DNA of 64,000 nt from Allobosea robiniae (GTDB taxonomy: Bacteria > Pseudomonadota > Alphaproteobacteria > Rhizobiales > Beijerinckiaceae): assembly GCF_900102525.1 (NCBI RefSeq), contig NZ_FNBZ01000004.1, forward strand, positions 62,001 through 126,000, written 5' to 3'. The notes below the pieces were generated by a model. That model was not told where the DNA came from. It ran no database searches and saw nothing but the letters and a program-made list of their open reading frames with translations. Below, in pieces: positions 15,087-24,762 of this stretch. Numbering within the stretch: position 1 is the first letter of the stretch; every line of letters starts with the position of its first letter. Both the position numbers and the translations under genes were made by a program.

Positions 15087-17213
15087 ATGTCCATTCTCGG
15101 GGCCCGACTGGGCGTCGATATCGGGGGAACCTTTACGGATGTCGTGCTCGAGCAGGACGGACAGCGGTTCTCGACCAAGGTCCTGACCACGTATACTGCC
15201 CCTGAGGATGCGATCATCGAAGGCATGCACCGTGTCTGCGAGAAGGCCGGCATCGCGGCCTCGGCGATCGGGCAGATCATCCATGGCACGACGCTGGCGA
15301 CCAATGCGCTGATCGAGCGGCGCGGCGCCAAGACCGCTCTCATCACCACCGAAGGCTTTCGCGACGTCATCGAGATGCGCACCGAAAGCCGCTTCGAGCA
15401 ATACGACCTCAATCTGACGCTGCCGGAGCCGCTGCTGCCGCGCAACCGCCGCTACACGGTCAAGGAGCGCATGGATGCGCGCGGCAACGTCCTGATCCCG
15501 CTCGATCGCACCGCGGTCGAGACCCTCGTCGATGAATTGCGCGAAGCCGGCTACGAGAGCGTCGCGGTCGGCTTGCTGCATTCCTATGTCAACGACGCGC
15601 ATGAGCGCCTGATCCAGGAGGTGCTGACTGCGCGCCTGCCGGCCGCGATGGTTTCGCTCTCCTCGGAAGTCTCGCCGCAGATGCGGGAATACGAGCGCTT
15701 CAACACGACGATCGCCAACGCTTTCATCAAGCCGCTGATGAAGAGCTATCTCGTCCGGCTCAAGGGGCGGCTGGCAGCCGAGGGCGCTTCCTGCCCGATC
15801 TTCCTGATGCATTCGGGCGGCGGCATCATCTCCCTGGAGAGCGCCTCGGAATTCCCGGTTCGCCTCGTCGAATCCGGCCCGGCTGGCGGCGCCGTCTTCG
15901 CCGCCGACATCGCGGCGCGGCACGGGCTGAAAAAGGTGCTCTCCTTCGACATGGGCGGCACCACCGCCAAGATCTGCCTGATCAAGAACTATACGCCGAA
16001 GACCGCCCGCGTCTTCGAGGTCGCCCGGACCTACCGGTTCAAGAAGGGCTCGGGCATGCCGATCTCGATCCCGGTGATCGATATGGTCGAGATCGGGGCC
16101 GGCGGCGGCAGCCTCGCCCATGTCGACTCGATGAACCAGATCCGCGTCGGGCCGGAAAGCGCGGGCTCCGAGCCCGGCCCGGCCTGCTACGGCCGCGGCG
16201 GCAAACGCCCGGCCGTGACCGATGCCGACGTCATCCTCGGCAAGATCGATCCGGACAACTTTGCAGCCGGCACGATCCCCCTCTTCGCCGACCAGTCGGC
16301 TGCGGCGCTGACGTCGGAGATCGGCGGCAGGCTGGGCATGGACGCCCAGGAAAGCGCCTGGGGTGTCGCCGAGGTCGTCGACGAGAACATGGCCAACGCC
16401 GCCCGCGTCCATGCCGTTGAGAACGGCGAGGACCTCTCGGAATACACGATGATCGCCTTCGGCGGCGCAGCGCCGCTGCATGCCGGCCGGCTTTGCGAAA
16501 AGCTCGGCATCGCGCGCTGCCTCGTGCCGCCCGGCGCCGGCGTCGGCTCGGCGATCGGCTTCCTGCGAGCACCGTTCAGCTTCGAGGCCAACCGCACGCT
16601 GTTCATGCGGCTCGCTCAGTTCGACACGGCGCGCGTCACCAAACTCTTCGACGAGATGGAAGAGGAAGCGACGCGGGTGGTGCGCTCCTGCGGCTGGGCC
16701 GGCGCGATCCAGGCCGAGTACAAGATCTACATGCGCTATGCCGGCCAGGGCTGGGAAATCCCGGTGATCCTGACGCCGGAAGAGGCTCGCGCCGCCGATC
16801 CGGCCGTCATCCTCCAGCGCTTCGAGCACGAATACGCCAATCTTTTCGGACGCACGGTGAAGGGCCTCGCGGCCGAGATCACCGTCTGGTCGGTCAACGC
16901 GCATACGCCACAGGAGGCGGTTGCTCCGGTCGCTCCGGTCTCGCAGCTGCGCGAAGCCTCGGCGGAGGGCAGCCGCTCCGTCTTCGATGCCGGGCTCGGC
17001 CGCCGCGTCGAGGCTGAAGCCCATAGCCGCACCGCCCTGCCCGCCGGCAGCCGGATCAGCGGCCCCGGCATCGTCACCGAGGACGAGACCACCATCATCC
17101 TGCCGTCGAGCCGCTTCGCCGTCACGCTGAACGACGGCTGCATCGACATCCGCCTTGCCGAAGCCGCACCCGCCGCTGCCGTCGCCGCGCGGAAGGAGCC
17201 CGCCCATGTCTGA
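15087..17213 (+). CDS. hyuA: Hydantoinase/oxoprolinase subunit A (HyuA)
   Basis: The 708-residue protein starts with the ATP-binding GVDIGGTFTDVVL motif of the hydantoinase A / 5-oxoprolinase N-terminal family, and has SGPAGGAVFAADIAARHG and FDMGGTTAKICLI (phosphate-binding loops, about 265-300) and a GPACYGRGGKRPAVTDADVILG stretch. Members hydrolyse cyclic amides such as N-methylhydantoin or 5-oxoproline in an ATP-dependent reaction with HyuB. The substrate here is not fixed by the sequence. The gene overlaps hyuB by eight bases (ATGTCTGA), so subunits are made together. Carbon supply is probably by the TRAP system upstream. Confidence 0.93.
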   Translation: MSILGARLGVDIGGTFTDVVLEQDGQRFSTKVLTTYTAPEDAIIEGMHRVCEKAGIAASAIGQIIHGTTLATNALIERRGAKTALITTEGFRDVIEMRTESRFEQYDLNLTLPEPLLPRNRRYTVKERMDARGNVLIPLDRTAVETLVDELREAGYESVAVGLLHSYVNDAHERLIQEVLTARLPAAMVSLSSEVSPQMREYERFNTTIANAFIKPLMKSYLVRLKGRLAAEGASCPIFLMHSGGGIISLESASEFPVRLVESGPAGGAVFAADIAARHGLKKVLSFDMGGTTAKICLIKNYTPKTARVFEVARTYRFKKGSGMPISIPVIDMVEIGAGGGSLAHVDSMNQIRVGPESAGSEPGPACYGRGGKRPAVTDADVILGKIDPDNFAAGTIPLFADQSAAALTSEIGGRLGMDAQESAWGVAEVVDENMANAARVHAVENGEDLSEYTMIAFGGAAPLHAGRLCEKLGIARCLVPPGAGVGSAIGFLRAPFSFEANRTLFMRLAQFDTARVTKLFDEMEEEATRVVRSCGWAGAIQAEYKIYMRYAGQGWEIPVILTPEEARAADPAVILQRFEHEYANLFGRTVKGLAAEITVWSVNAHTPQEAVAPVAPVSQLREASAEGSRSVFDAGLGRRVEAEAHSRTALPAGSRISGPGIVTEDETTIILPSSRFAVTLNDGCIDIRLAEAAPAAAVAARKEPAHV

Positions 17214-18915
17214 GATCTCCAAGGTCGCCTATCAGGTCATGTGGAACCGCCTGATCTCGGTCGTCGAGGAACAGGCCCAGGCGCTGATCCGCACCTCCTT
17301 CTCGACCTCGGTGCGCGAGGCAGGAGACCTTTCCGCGGGCGTCTACAACGAGAAAGGCGAGATGCTGGCGCAGGCGGTGACCGGCACGCCCGGCCACGTC
17401 AACGCCATGGCCGATGCCGTCGCCCATTTCATCCGCCGGATCGGGCGCGAGAACATCGCCGAGGGTGATGTCTACATCACCAACAACCCCTGGGAGGGCA
17501 CCGGCCACCTGCACGACATCACCGTCGTCAGCCCGTCCTTCCACCAGGGCCGCCATGTCGGCTTCTTCGCCTGCACCGCCCATATCGTCGATATCGGCGG
17601 GCGCGGCTTCGGTGCCGATGCCAACTCGGTCTACGAGGAAGGCCTGCATATCCCGATCATGAAGTTCGTCGACCGCGGCACGGTCAACGAGACGCTGGTC
17701 ACGATCATCCGCGGCAATGTCCGCGAGCCCGACCAACTCGTCGGCGACATCTATGCGCTGGCGACCTGCAACGAGATCGGCCATCGCCGGCTGGTCGACA
17801 TGATGGTCGAGTTCAGGCTCGCCGACCTCGCCGGCATCTCCGATTTCATCCTCACCAATTCGCGCCAGGCGACGCTCGACAAGATCGCCGCGCTGCCGCG
17901 TGGGCAGGCCGAGGGCCATATGCGGATCGACGGCTACAGCCGGCCGATCGACCTCAAGGTGAAGATCTCGATCGAGCCGGACGGCGTGCTCTGCGACTGG
18001 GCCGGCACCTCCGGCGTCGACAAGAACGGCATCAACGTGCCGCTGGTCTATACGAAGGCCTATACCTGCTACGCGCTGAAATGCGCCATCGCGCCGGAAA
18101 TCCCGAACAATGCGGCGTCGCTGGAGCCGTTCCGCATTACGGCGCCGGAGCACACCATCGTCAACGCCGTCTGGCCGGCGCCGGTCGCGCTGCGCCACAT
18201 CATCGGCCATATGGTGCCGGACACGATCTACGACGCGCTCGACAAGCTCCTGCCCGGCCTCGTCCCGGCCGAGGGCGCCGGGAGCCTGTGCAACTTCCAG
18301 GTCTCGCTCCGGCCGCGCAGCGACGGCCCCTGGCCGGCCGATCCCGTGCGCGCCGAGGTCCTGACCTTCAATTCGGGCGGCTCCGGTGCCCGGCCCGCGC
18401 TCGACGGCATGAACGCGACCGCCTTCCCTTCCGGCGTGATGACGATGCCGGTCGAGGCGACCGAGCAGGTCGGCCCGGTGATCGTCTGGCGCAAGGAGCT
18501 CCGGCCCGATTCCGGCGGCAAGGGCCAGCATCGCGGCGGCCTCGGGCAGCATATGGAGGTCGGCGCCTGGGAGGGCTACGAGTTCGACATCCAGGCGATG
18601 TTCGACCGCGTCCACCATCCCGCCCGCGGCCGGCGCGGCGGCGGCGGCGGCGCGCCGACCACCATCGCGCTCGACGACGGCACGGCGATGAAGGGCAAGG
18701 GCAAGCAGTTCGTGCCGCATGGCCGCAAGGTCGTCATGGCCTTCCCGGGGGGCGCGGGCTATGGCGCATCCGCCGAGCGGCCCGCAAGCAGCGTGGAGCG
18801 CGACCTCGCCCTGGGCTATGTCTCGGCCGAGGCGGCCCGCGCCGATTATGGCCTGTCCGAGGAGCGGGTGGCCGATGTGCTGGCCGCGTCCCGGCGCGGT
18901 GAGCTGCCCCGTTAG
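17206..18915 (+). CDS. hyuB: Hydantoinase/oxoprolinase subunit B (HyuB)
   Basis: The 569-residue protein matches the hydantoinase B family: GDLSAGVYNEKGEMLAQAVTGTPGHVN, NNPWEGTGHLHDITVVSPSFH and a C-terminal SGGKGQHRGGLGQ motif. It forms the hydrolase with HyuA in the cytoplasm. The ATG at 17206 was chosen because it has AAGGAG a few bases upstream and overlaps the hyuA stop; the frame itself is open for 17 more codons upstream. Length fits the family. The C-terminal region carries a Gly/Arg tract (about 475-490). Confidence 0.93.
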   Translation: MSEISKVAYQVMWNRLISVVEEQAQALIRTSFSTSVREAGDLSAGVYNEKGEMLAQAVTGTPGHVNAMADAVAHFIRRIGRENIAEGDVYITNNPWEGTGHLHDITVVSPSFHQGRHVGFFACTAHIVDIGGRGFGADANSVYEEGLHIPIMKFVDRGTVNETLVTIIRGNVREPDQLVGDIYALATCNEIGHRRLVDMMVEFRLADLAGISDFILTNSRQATLDKIAALPRGQAEGHMRIDGYSRPIDLKVKISIEPDGVLCDWAGTSGVDKNGINVPLVYTKAYTCYALKCAIAPEIPNNAASLEPFRITAPEHTIVNAVWPAPVALRHIIGHMVPDTIYDALDKLLPGLVPAEGAGSLCNFQVSLRPRSDGPWPADPVRAEVLTFNSGGSGARPALDGMNATAFPSGVMTMPVEATEQVGPVIVWRKELRPDSGGKGQHRGGLGQHMEVGAWEGYEFDIQAMFDRVHHPARGRRGGGGGAPTTIALDDGTAMKGKGKQFVPHGRKVVMAFPGGAGYGASAERPASSVERDLALGYVSAEAARADYGLSEERVADVLAASRRGELPR

Positions 18916-19056
18916 CGGCAGAGGCAGCGGCATGGCGGCCTGCGCAGTGCTGCGGCTTGTCAGCGATCGCCTGTCGATGCCTCACTGCGGCCTTCGACCC
19001 GGATGGCCCGAACGTGGCCGCACTGGCACGACGGGGCCGTCAGACGCGAGGATAGC

Positions 19057-19872
19057 ATGCCGCATTACAACCGCATCCTGATCACCGGCGCGGCCGGGCG
19101 TCTCGGCTCGCAGCTTCGCGCCGGCCTTGCTCCGCTCGCCGGGGTGATCCGCCTTGCCGATCGCGAGCCGCTCGGCCCGCTTGCCGCCCATGAGGAGGAG
19201 GCGATCTTCGACCTCGCCGATATGGAAGCGACGATCGCCACGACAGAAGGATGCGATGCCATCGTCCATTTCGGCGGCGCGCCGACCGAACGCGAGTGGC
19301 AGGTGATCCTCGATTCCAGTATCCGCGGCTCCTATCACATCTACGAGGGCGCGCGGAAACACGGGGTCAAGCGCATCGTCTACGCCTCGTCCGTCCACGC
19401 GATCGGCTTCCACGAGATCGGCGCGCATATCCCAGTCGATACGCCGGTGCGGCCCGACTGCCTCTATGGCGTCGGCAAGACCTTCGTGGAGAGCCTCAGC
19501 CGGCTCTACTGGGACAAGCACGGCATCGAGACAGCGTGCCTGCGCATCTTCTCGTCCTTCCCGGAGCCGGCCGATCGCCGGATGCTCTGGTCCTATCTGT
19601 CCTTCGCCGATTGCGTGCGCCTCGTCACGGCGGCGCTGAGCGCGCCCTTCGTCGGGCACACGATCGCCTTCGGCACCTCCGACAACAGCGTGAAGGCGGT
19701 GGACAATAGCGGTGCCGGCCATCTCGGCTATCACCCGCAGGACAGTTCGGAGCCGTTCCGAGCCAAGGTCGAAGCCAGCTCCCCGGCACTCGACCCGCTA
19801 TCGCCCGCGGGACGCTATCTCGGCGGCAAGTTCTGCGAAATGCCGCATCCGGATGACGAAGCAAAAGGCTGA
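19057..19872 (+). CDS. udh: NAD-dependent uronate dehydrogenase homologue (extended SDR)
   Basis: The 271-residue protein has the Rossmann motif TGAAGRLGSQL (residues 9-19) and the catalytic YGVGK (Tyr-x3-Lys), with serine in YASSVHAIG. It closely follows the layout of uronate dehydrogenases, which oxidise D-galacturonate or D-glucuronate to the aldarolactone with NAD. Start: the ATG at 19057 opens MPHYNRILITGAAG; upstream Met codons give an unlikely tail. The kdu operon downstream fits a uronate role; the adjacent hydantoinase genes do not require it. A general epimerase/dehydratase is the alternative. Confidence 0.75.
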   Translation: MPHYNRILITGAAGRLGSQLRAGLAPLAGVIRLADREPLGPLAAHEEEAIFDLADMEATIATTEGCDAIVHFGGAPTEREWQVILDSSIRGSYHIYEGARKHGVKRIVYASSVHAIGFHEIGAHIPVDTPVRPDCLYGVGKTFVESLSRLYWDKHGIETACLRIFSSFPEPADRRMLWSYLSFADCVRLVTAALSAPFVGHTIAFGTSDNSVKAVDNSGAGHLGYHPQDSSEPFRAKVEASSPALDPLSPAGRYLGGKFCEMPHPDDEAKG

Positions 19873-20045
19873 AGGCCATCCCCCGTCGAGCCGCCGCAGG
19901 GCAGCTTCGATTGCTGATCGGGCGTTATGCGTGGCCATGAACTTCGCGGGTGCGCCGGTGACAGCATGGAAATTATAGGCGCGGGGCATTGGACAGCTTC
20001 GGAACGAATACCCATTTCTTGGGCCTGAGTTCGAAGGAGAGATCC

Positions 20046-20492
20046 ATGTCAGCCTACAGGAAGACAGAAGCTGCGATCGCCAGGCTGTCGCCCGAGGAAT
20101 ATCGAGTCACCCAGCAGAATGGGACCGAGCGTCCTGGAACCGGGGCACTTCTCGACAACAAGGAACCCGGCATCTATGTCGACATCGTCTCGGGTGAGCC
20201 GCTGTTTGCATCATCGGACAAATACGAGTCGGGCTGCGGATGGCCGAGCTTCACCAAGCCGATCGAACCGGCGAACGTGAATGAGCTGGGCGACGACAGC
20301 CACGGCATGGTCCGTACGGAAGTGCGTTCGACCCATGGCGACAGCCATCTCGGCCATGTTTTCCCGGACGGCCCCCGCGATCGCGGTGGCCTGCGTTACT
20401 GCATCAACTCGGCCTCGCTGCGCTTCGTGCCACGCGACGAGATGATCGAGCAGGGTTACAGAGACTATCTCGACCAGGTGGAGGATATCTGA
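20046..20492 (+). CDS. msrB: Peptide methionine-R-sulfoxide reductase (MsrB)
   Basis: The 148-residue enzyme reduces methionine-R-sulfoxide in proteins. The catalytic Cys119 is in [11 protein letters not shown], and GCGWPSF (63-69) and [10 protein letters not shown] (97-106) are conserved. The two CxxC zinc-binding pairs of many MsrB enzymes are missing; only a single Cys64 is present, as in the zinc-free subtype found in MsrA-MsrB fusions. The ATG at 20046 follows GAAGGAGAG. Its stop TGA shares a base with the msrA start, so the pair is translated together. Confidence 0.95.
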   Translation: MSAYRKTEAAIARLSPEEYRVTQQNGTERPGTGALLDNKEPGIYVDIVSGEPLFASSDKYESGCGWPSFTKPIEPANVNELGDDSHGMVRTEVRSTHGDSHLGHVFPDGPRDRGGLRYCINSASLRFVPRDEMIEQGYRDYLDQVEDI

Positions 20493-21004
20493 TGACGACC
20501 GAACGCGCTGTTCTCGCCGGGGGCTGCTTCTGGGGCATGCAGGATCTCATCCGCAAGCTGCCCGGCGTGGTTTCGACCCGGGTCGGTTACTCCGGCGGTG
20601 ACGTGCCGAATGCGACCTATCGCCATCACGGCACCCATGCCGAGGCGATCGAGATCACCTTCGATCCCTCGCAGACCAGCTATCGCCGATTGCTCGAATT
20701 CTTCTTCCAGATCCACGATCCGACCACGCTCAACCGCCAGGGCAACGACCGCGGCACCAGCTACCGCTCGGCGATCTATTTCAGCGGCGATGAGCAGAAG
20801 GCTGTTGCGCTCGATACGATCGCGGATGTCGAGGCGTCGGGACTGTGGCCGGGCAAGGTCGTCACCCAAGTCGAGCCGGTCGGTGATTTCTGGGAGGCGG
20901 AGCCTGAGCATCAGGACTACCTCGAACGCATTCCGCACGGTTATACCTGCCATTTCATCCGCCCGGACTGGGTGTTGCCGCGCAGGACAGGTGCCGCAGC
21001 CTGA
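20492..21004 (+). CDS. msrA: Peptide methionine-S-sulfoxide reductase (MsrA)
   Basis: The 170-residue enzyme reduces the S epimer of methionine sulfoxide. GGCFWG (10-15) holds the catalytic Cys12, and RVGYSGG and FEIT...[21 protein letters not shown] are family signatures. With msrB it forms a repair pair for both epimers, encoded in one operon with a one-base overlap. Length and start agree with family members. A resolving Cys near the C-terminus is not evident apart from Cys in YTCHF. Confidence 0.95.
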   Translation: MTTERAVLAGGCFWGMQDLIRKLPGVVSTRVGYSGGDVPNATYRHHGTHAEAIEITFDPSQTSYRRLLEFFFQIHDPTTLNRQGNDRGTSYRSAIYFSGDEQKAVALDTIADVEASGLWPGKVVTQVEPVGDFWEAEPEHQDYLERIPHGYTCHFIRPDWVLPRRTGAAA

Positions 21005-21390
21005 CAAATCCAGGGCTCTTCGCGTCCAACCGGTTTCGGCGCGGCGCGGAGAGCCTGCCGGTTGATCGCGCCATCGCGCACGCCTCGCCTCACCCGGATA
21101 CGACCAGACATCGGGCGCGGATCGATCCGGGCCAAGGCCGCTCGATTTGAACGAAACCTGCGGCAAGCGGCTACAAATACAGCGCTTTCCGAACCACGAT
21201 GATCGCGGCGGGCGATAGTGCGACGGACACCCTGTCCGCCATGTCCTGACATCGACATGTCTTGTCCAGCGCCGGCGCCTGCTGACCAGCATGCAGGGCG
21301 CCCCTTCGCCCGCGCGTGCTTCTCAAGCCGGCGGCTTGCTCCTACGGTCACCGCAGGACACAGACGCAAATCCCGCTCAGGAAGGTTTCC
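21005..21390. other. Intergenic region between msrA and formamidase
   Basis: 386 bases hold no gene or RNA that I can recognise. A repeat of CATGTC (21240-21262) and a Gly/Cys-rich short ORF look like noise. The promoter of the formamidase gene should lie in the last 100 bases, close to the AAGG before the ATG at 21391. Confidence 0.4.
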
Positions 21391-22323
21391 ATGGCGCGCC
21401 ATCACTTTGCTCCCACGCAATATTCGAACGTGCTCGCCACCTTGCCGCCGGTGCTGGAGATCGCCAGCGGCGACAGTGTCGTCACGACCACGCTCGATGC
21501 GGCGGGCTTCGGAGGCGACGGCGCGCAGCATGCCCCGCGCGGCAACCCGATGACCGGCCCGTTCTTCGTTGCCGGCGCCGAGCCGGGCGATGCATTGCTC
21601 GTCACGATCGAGCGGATGACGCCGAACCGGAAGACCGGCTGGACCTATTCGCCCTTGGCGCCCGGCGTGCTCGACCCCGGCATGCTGCACGAACTGCCAA
21701 AGCGCGAGCGCTATGAATGGGCGATCGACGCGCAGGCCGGCACGGTGAAACTGCTCGAGCCCACCGCCCGCATCAAAGACTGGAGCTTTCCGCTCGCGCC
21801 GATGCTCGGCTGCTTCGGCGTCGCGCCGGAACGTGGCCAGGCGATCTCGACCGCGACCAGCGGCGCCAATGGCGGCAACATGGACTACCGGCTGTTCGGA
21901 CCGGGCGCGACGATCGCCTTCCCGGTCTTCGTCGATGGCGCGCTGTTCTTCCTCGGCGACGGCCATGCCTGCCAGGGCGATGGCGAGATCGCCGGCACCG
22001 GCGTCGAGACCTCGTTCGAGGTCGAATTCTCGGTGAAGCTCGTCAAGAAGCAGGGCCTGCGCTGGCCGCGCTGCGAGACCGAAACAGACCTGCTGGTGAT
22101 CGCGAGCGGGCGCCCGCTCGACCAGCCCCTGCAATTCGCCACGACGGAACTGCTGCGCTGGGTCGGCGAGGACCTGGGTGTCGACCCGATCGAGGCGAGC
22201 CACCTGCTCGGGCAGGCGGTGCGCTACGATATCGCCAATGTCTTCAACCCCGCCTATTGCGTCGCCGCGCGGCTGGAGAAGACCGAGCTCACGCGGGCGA
22301 TGTCGTTCCGCGCCCGTAGCTAA
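21391..22323 (+). CDS. Acetamidase/formamidase family protein
   Basis: The 310-residue protein has the acetamidase/formamidase pattern: VLEIASGDSVVTTTLDA near the start, GAEPGDALLVTIERM and a SGANGGNMDYRLFGPGATIAFPVFVDGALFFLGDGHACQGDGEI core containing the presumed metal and catalytic residues (Asp, His). Enzymes hydrolyse short amides to ammonia and acid. The ATG at 21391 follows GGAAGGTTTCC; an upstream frame start at 21316 gives a non-conserved tail. The M20 gene follows within 43 bases, probably in one operon. Confidence 0.88.
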   Translation: MARHHFAPTQYSNVLATLPPVLEIASGDSVVTTTLDAAGFGGDGAQHAPRGNPMTGPFFVAGAEPGDALLVTIERMTPNRKTGWTYSPLAPGVLDPGMLHELPKRERYEWAIDAQAGTVKLLEPTARIKDWSFPLAPMLGCFGVAPERGQAISTATSGANGGNMDYRLFGPGATIAFPVFVDGALFFLGDGHACQGDGEIAGTGVETSFEVEFSVKLVKKQGLRWPRCETETDLLVIASGRPLDQPLQFATTELLRWVGEDLGVDPIEASHLLGQAVRYDIANVFNPAYCVAARLEKTELTRAMSFRARS

Positions 22324-22366
22324 GCACTCCATCCTTTTCGAAACGCCGTCCAAGAAGACCACGACC

Positions 22367-23641
22367 ATGTCCGAGACTACCGCCGCCCTGAAGGCCGAAC
22401 TGCTTCAGGCGATCGATCAACGCCGCGACGAGATCGTCGCGCTACTGCAACGCTTCCTGCGCATCAGGAGCGTCAACCCGCCGGGCGATACGCGCGAGGC
22501 CGCGGCCTTCGTGCGCGAGTTGCTTGATGCCGCCGGCGTGGCGCATCGTACCGAGGCCTTCGTGCCGGAGATGCCGAACATCATCAGCCGCTGGGAGGCG
22601 GGCCAGCCCGGCCGTCATCTCATGCTCAACGGCCATATGGACATCTTCCCGGTCACCAACGAGAAGCTCTGGGAAGCCGAGATCATCGACGGCAAGATCA
22701 TGGGCCGCGGCGCCTCCGACATGAAGACCGGGACGCTCGCCTCGATCCTCGCGTTCTGCCAGCTCTATCCGCATCGCGAGAAGCTCAACGGCGCGCTGTC
22801 GCTGACGGTGGTCTCGGACGAACAATCGGGCGGGCGCTACGGCACCAAGTTCCTGTTCGATGAATTCGGCGACGAGATGGAAGCTGATTGCTGCCTCAAC
22901 GGCGAGCCGAGCGGCCTCGCCAATCTACGCTTCACCGAGAAGGGCACGCTGCGCTTCTCGCTTTCGGCGAAAAGCATCGGCGGCCATGGCGGCTATGCCC
23001 ACCGGGCGCGCAACCCGATCGCGGATGTGAGCCGGCTCGTGACCGCGATCTATGACCGCTATCATCTCAAGCTGGCGACGCTGCCGCCGGAGATCGAGGC
23101 GGTGCTGACTTCTCCGGAGACGATCGCCGCCGCCGATCTCAACCTCGGCAAGGGCGCGGGCGATGTCGCCCGGCGCATCACCGTCAATGTCGGCATCCTG
23201 CAGGGCGGGCAGAAGGCGACGCAGATCCCGACGCATTGCATCGCCCATCTGGACATGCGCATCCCGATCGGCTCCGACCGCGACGCGATCCGCGCCGATC
23301 TCGAAACCCTCGCCCGCGAGGCCGATTGCGAGATGGTGGTCAACGAGGACCACAGCTATCCGGCGAGCCTGACCGATCCGTTCAGCGAGATGGCCAATAT
23401 CCTGCGCGGCAATATCCGCGAACTGCTCGGCCATGACGCGCCGCCAGTCTCAAGCCTGGGCGGCACCGATACGCGTTACTGGCGCTGGCGCGGCGTTCCC
23501 GCCCTGATCTGCGGCCCCTCCCCGATCAGCATGGGCACCGACGAGGAGCATGTTACCATCGACGAGGCGATCGCGGTGATGAAGCTGCACGTCGCCTGCG
23601 CGGTCGATTATCTCAGCTCGACGGGGCCCGCGGCCAAGTAA
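22367..23641 (+). CDS. M20-family metallodeacylase (ArgE/DapE type)
   Basis: The 424-residue enzyme has the M20 metal ligands LNGHMDIFP (HxD) and a following RGASDMK, and the catalytic Glu in VVSDEQSGG. The dimerisation lid is around residues 200-310. Family members remove acyl groups from amino acids (N-acetylornithine, N-succinyl-diaminopimelate). Its exact substrate is open; the formamidase in front suggests amide or N-formyl amino acid breakdown. The start was set at the ATG 22367 after a clear gap from the formamidase gene; the longer frame upstream is non-coding in character. Confidence 0.88.
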   Translation: MSETTAALKAELLQAIDQRRDEIVALLQRFLRIRSVNPPGDTREAAAFVRELLDAAGVAHRTEAFVPEMPNIISRWEAGQPGRHLMLNGHMDIFPVTNEKLWEAEIIDGKIMGRGASDMKTGTLASILAFCQLYPHREKLNGALSLTVVSDEQSGGRYGTKFLFDEFGDEMEADCCLNGEPSGLANLRFTEKGTLRFSLSAKSIGGHGGYAHRARNPIADVSRLVTAIYDRYHLKLATLPPEIEAVLTSPETIAAADLNLGKGAGDVARRITVNVGILQGGQKATQIPTHCIAHLDMRIPIGSDRDAIRADLETLAREADCEMVVNEDHSYPASLTDPFSEMANILRGNIRELLGHDAPPVSSLGGTDTRYWRWRGVPALICGPSPISMGTDEEHVTIDEAIAVMKLHVACAVDYLSSTGPAAK

Positions 23642-23644
23642 GGC

Positions 23645-24679
23645 TCAGGCCTCGGGGACCGGCGCCTCTTCGGCGAGCAGGCCCTCGGCCTTTAGATCGC
23701 GCCAGAGCGCGGCCGGTACCGGCCGCGCGACGAGGTCGAGATTGCGGGCGACCTCCTGCGGCGTCACCGCGCCGAGCACGATCGTCGCCACCGCCGGATG
23801 AGCGGCGCAGAAGGCGAGCGCCGCTTGCGGCAAGGCGACGCCATGGCTGGCGCAGACCGCCTCGATCCGGGCGACGCGCGCCAGCACCTCCGGCGGCGCC
23901 GGCTTGTAATTGTAGAAGGCGCCGGGTCTGGCCCCGGTCGCGAGAATGCCGGAGTTGAAGACGCCAGCCAGCATCACCGCGATCTTCTTCTCCAGCGCCA
24001 GCGGCAGGAATTCCGGCAGGGCGCCCTGCTCCAGCAGCGAATAGCGGCCAGCCAGCATCATCACGTCGAAATCGCCTGATCGGGCGAAGCGGACGCACAT
24101 CTCGGCCTCGTTGACGCCGACGCCGATGGCCTTGACCGCGCCGGACGCGCGCAGCCTCTCCAGCGCGCGATAGGCGCCGTCCATCGCCTCGGAGAAGCGC
24201 TGCTCCATCCTGTCGCCATGGGTCCAGATATCAACGTCATGGATCAGCAGGATGTCGATATGGTCGGTGCCGAGGCGGAGCAGGGACTGCTCAAAGGAGC
24301 GCATCGCGCCGTCATAGGAATAGTCGATCACCGCCGGATGCGGCAGGCCGCCGGCATAGCCCGAGCCGTCGCCTGTCGGCTGGCCGGCCGCCATCCAGCG
24401 CCCGACCTTGGTGGAGATGATGACGCTGTCGCGCGGCACGCTGCGCAAGGCGGCGCCGATACGGTGCTCGGAGAGGCCGTGACCATAGAGCGGCGAGGTA
24501 TCGACGAGATTAATGCCGGCCGCGAGCGCGGCGCGGACCGTGTCCTGCGCCGTCACCTCGTCGAGATGCACGTAGAGATCGCCGAGCGGCGCGCCGCCAA
24601 AGCCGATCAGGCTGGGGATGAGGCCCGCGAAGGGGCGGCCCGGCGGAACGGGGGAGGACGGAGCGGCCGCGTTCGCCAT
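23645..24679 (-). CDS. Aldo/keto reductase (fucose/aldose dehydrogenase type)
   Basis: The 344-residue protein shows the (beta/alpha)8 aldo/keto reductase pattern: NLVDTSPLYGHGLSE (Asp, Tyr), STKVG (Lys) and ILLIHD (His), the four catalytic residues. It resembles D-threo-aldose 1-dehydrogenases and related sugar dehydrogenases, larger than most and with a C-terminal NADP/NAD loop. It is the last gene of the uronate operon and lies tail-to-tail with the M20 gene, with four bases between stops. It probably oxidises or reduces a sugar in that pathway. Confidence 0.85.
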   Translation of the reverse strand: MANAAAPSSPVPPGRPFAGLIPSLIGFGGAPLGDLYVHLDEVTAQDTVRAALAAGINLVDTSPLYGHGLSEHRIGAALRSVPRDSVIISTKVGRWMAAGQPTGDGSGYAGGLPHPAVIDYSYDGAMRSFEQSLLRLGTDHIDILLIHDVDIWTHGDRMEQRFSEAMDGAYRALERLRASGAVKAIGVGVNEAEMCVRFARSGDFDVMMLAGRYSLLEQGALPEFLPLALEKKIAVMLAGVFNSGILATGARPGAFYNYKPAPPEVLARVARIEAVCASHGVALPQAALAFCAAHPAVATIVLGAVTPQEVARNLDLVARPVPAALWRDLKAEGLLAEEAPVPEA

Positions 24680-24762
24680 GGAAGACCCGTTTCAGACGAG
24701 GGGCCGGCAGAGTTGCGGATCGGCGGCAGGCGCGCAAGCCCGCCGCCGATCGCGATGATGGA

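Noticed and set aside
15063..18933. Two long minus-strand frames opposite hyuA and hyuB
   Set aside because: hyuA and hyuB show clear family motifs and coupled starts; the antisense frames are GC artefacts.
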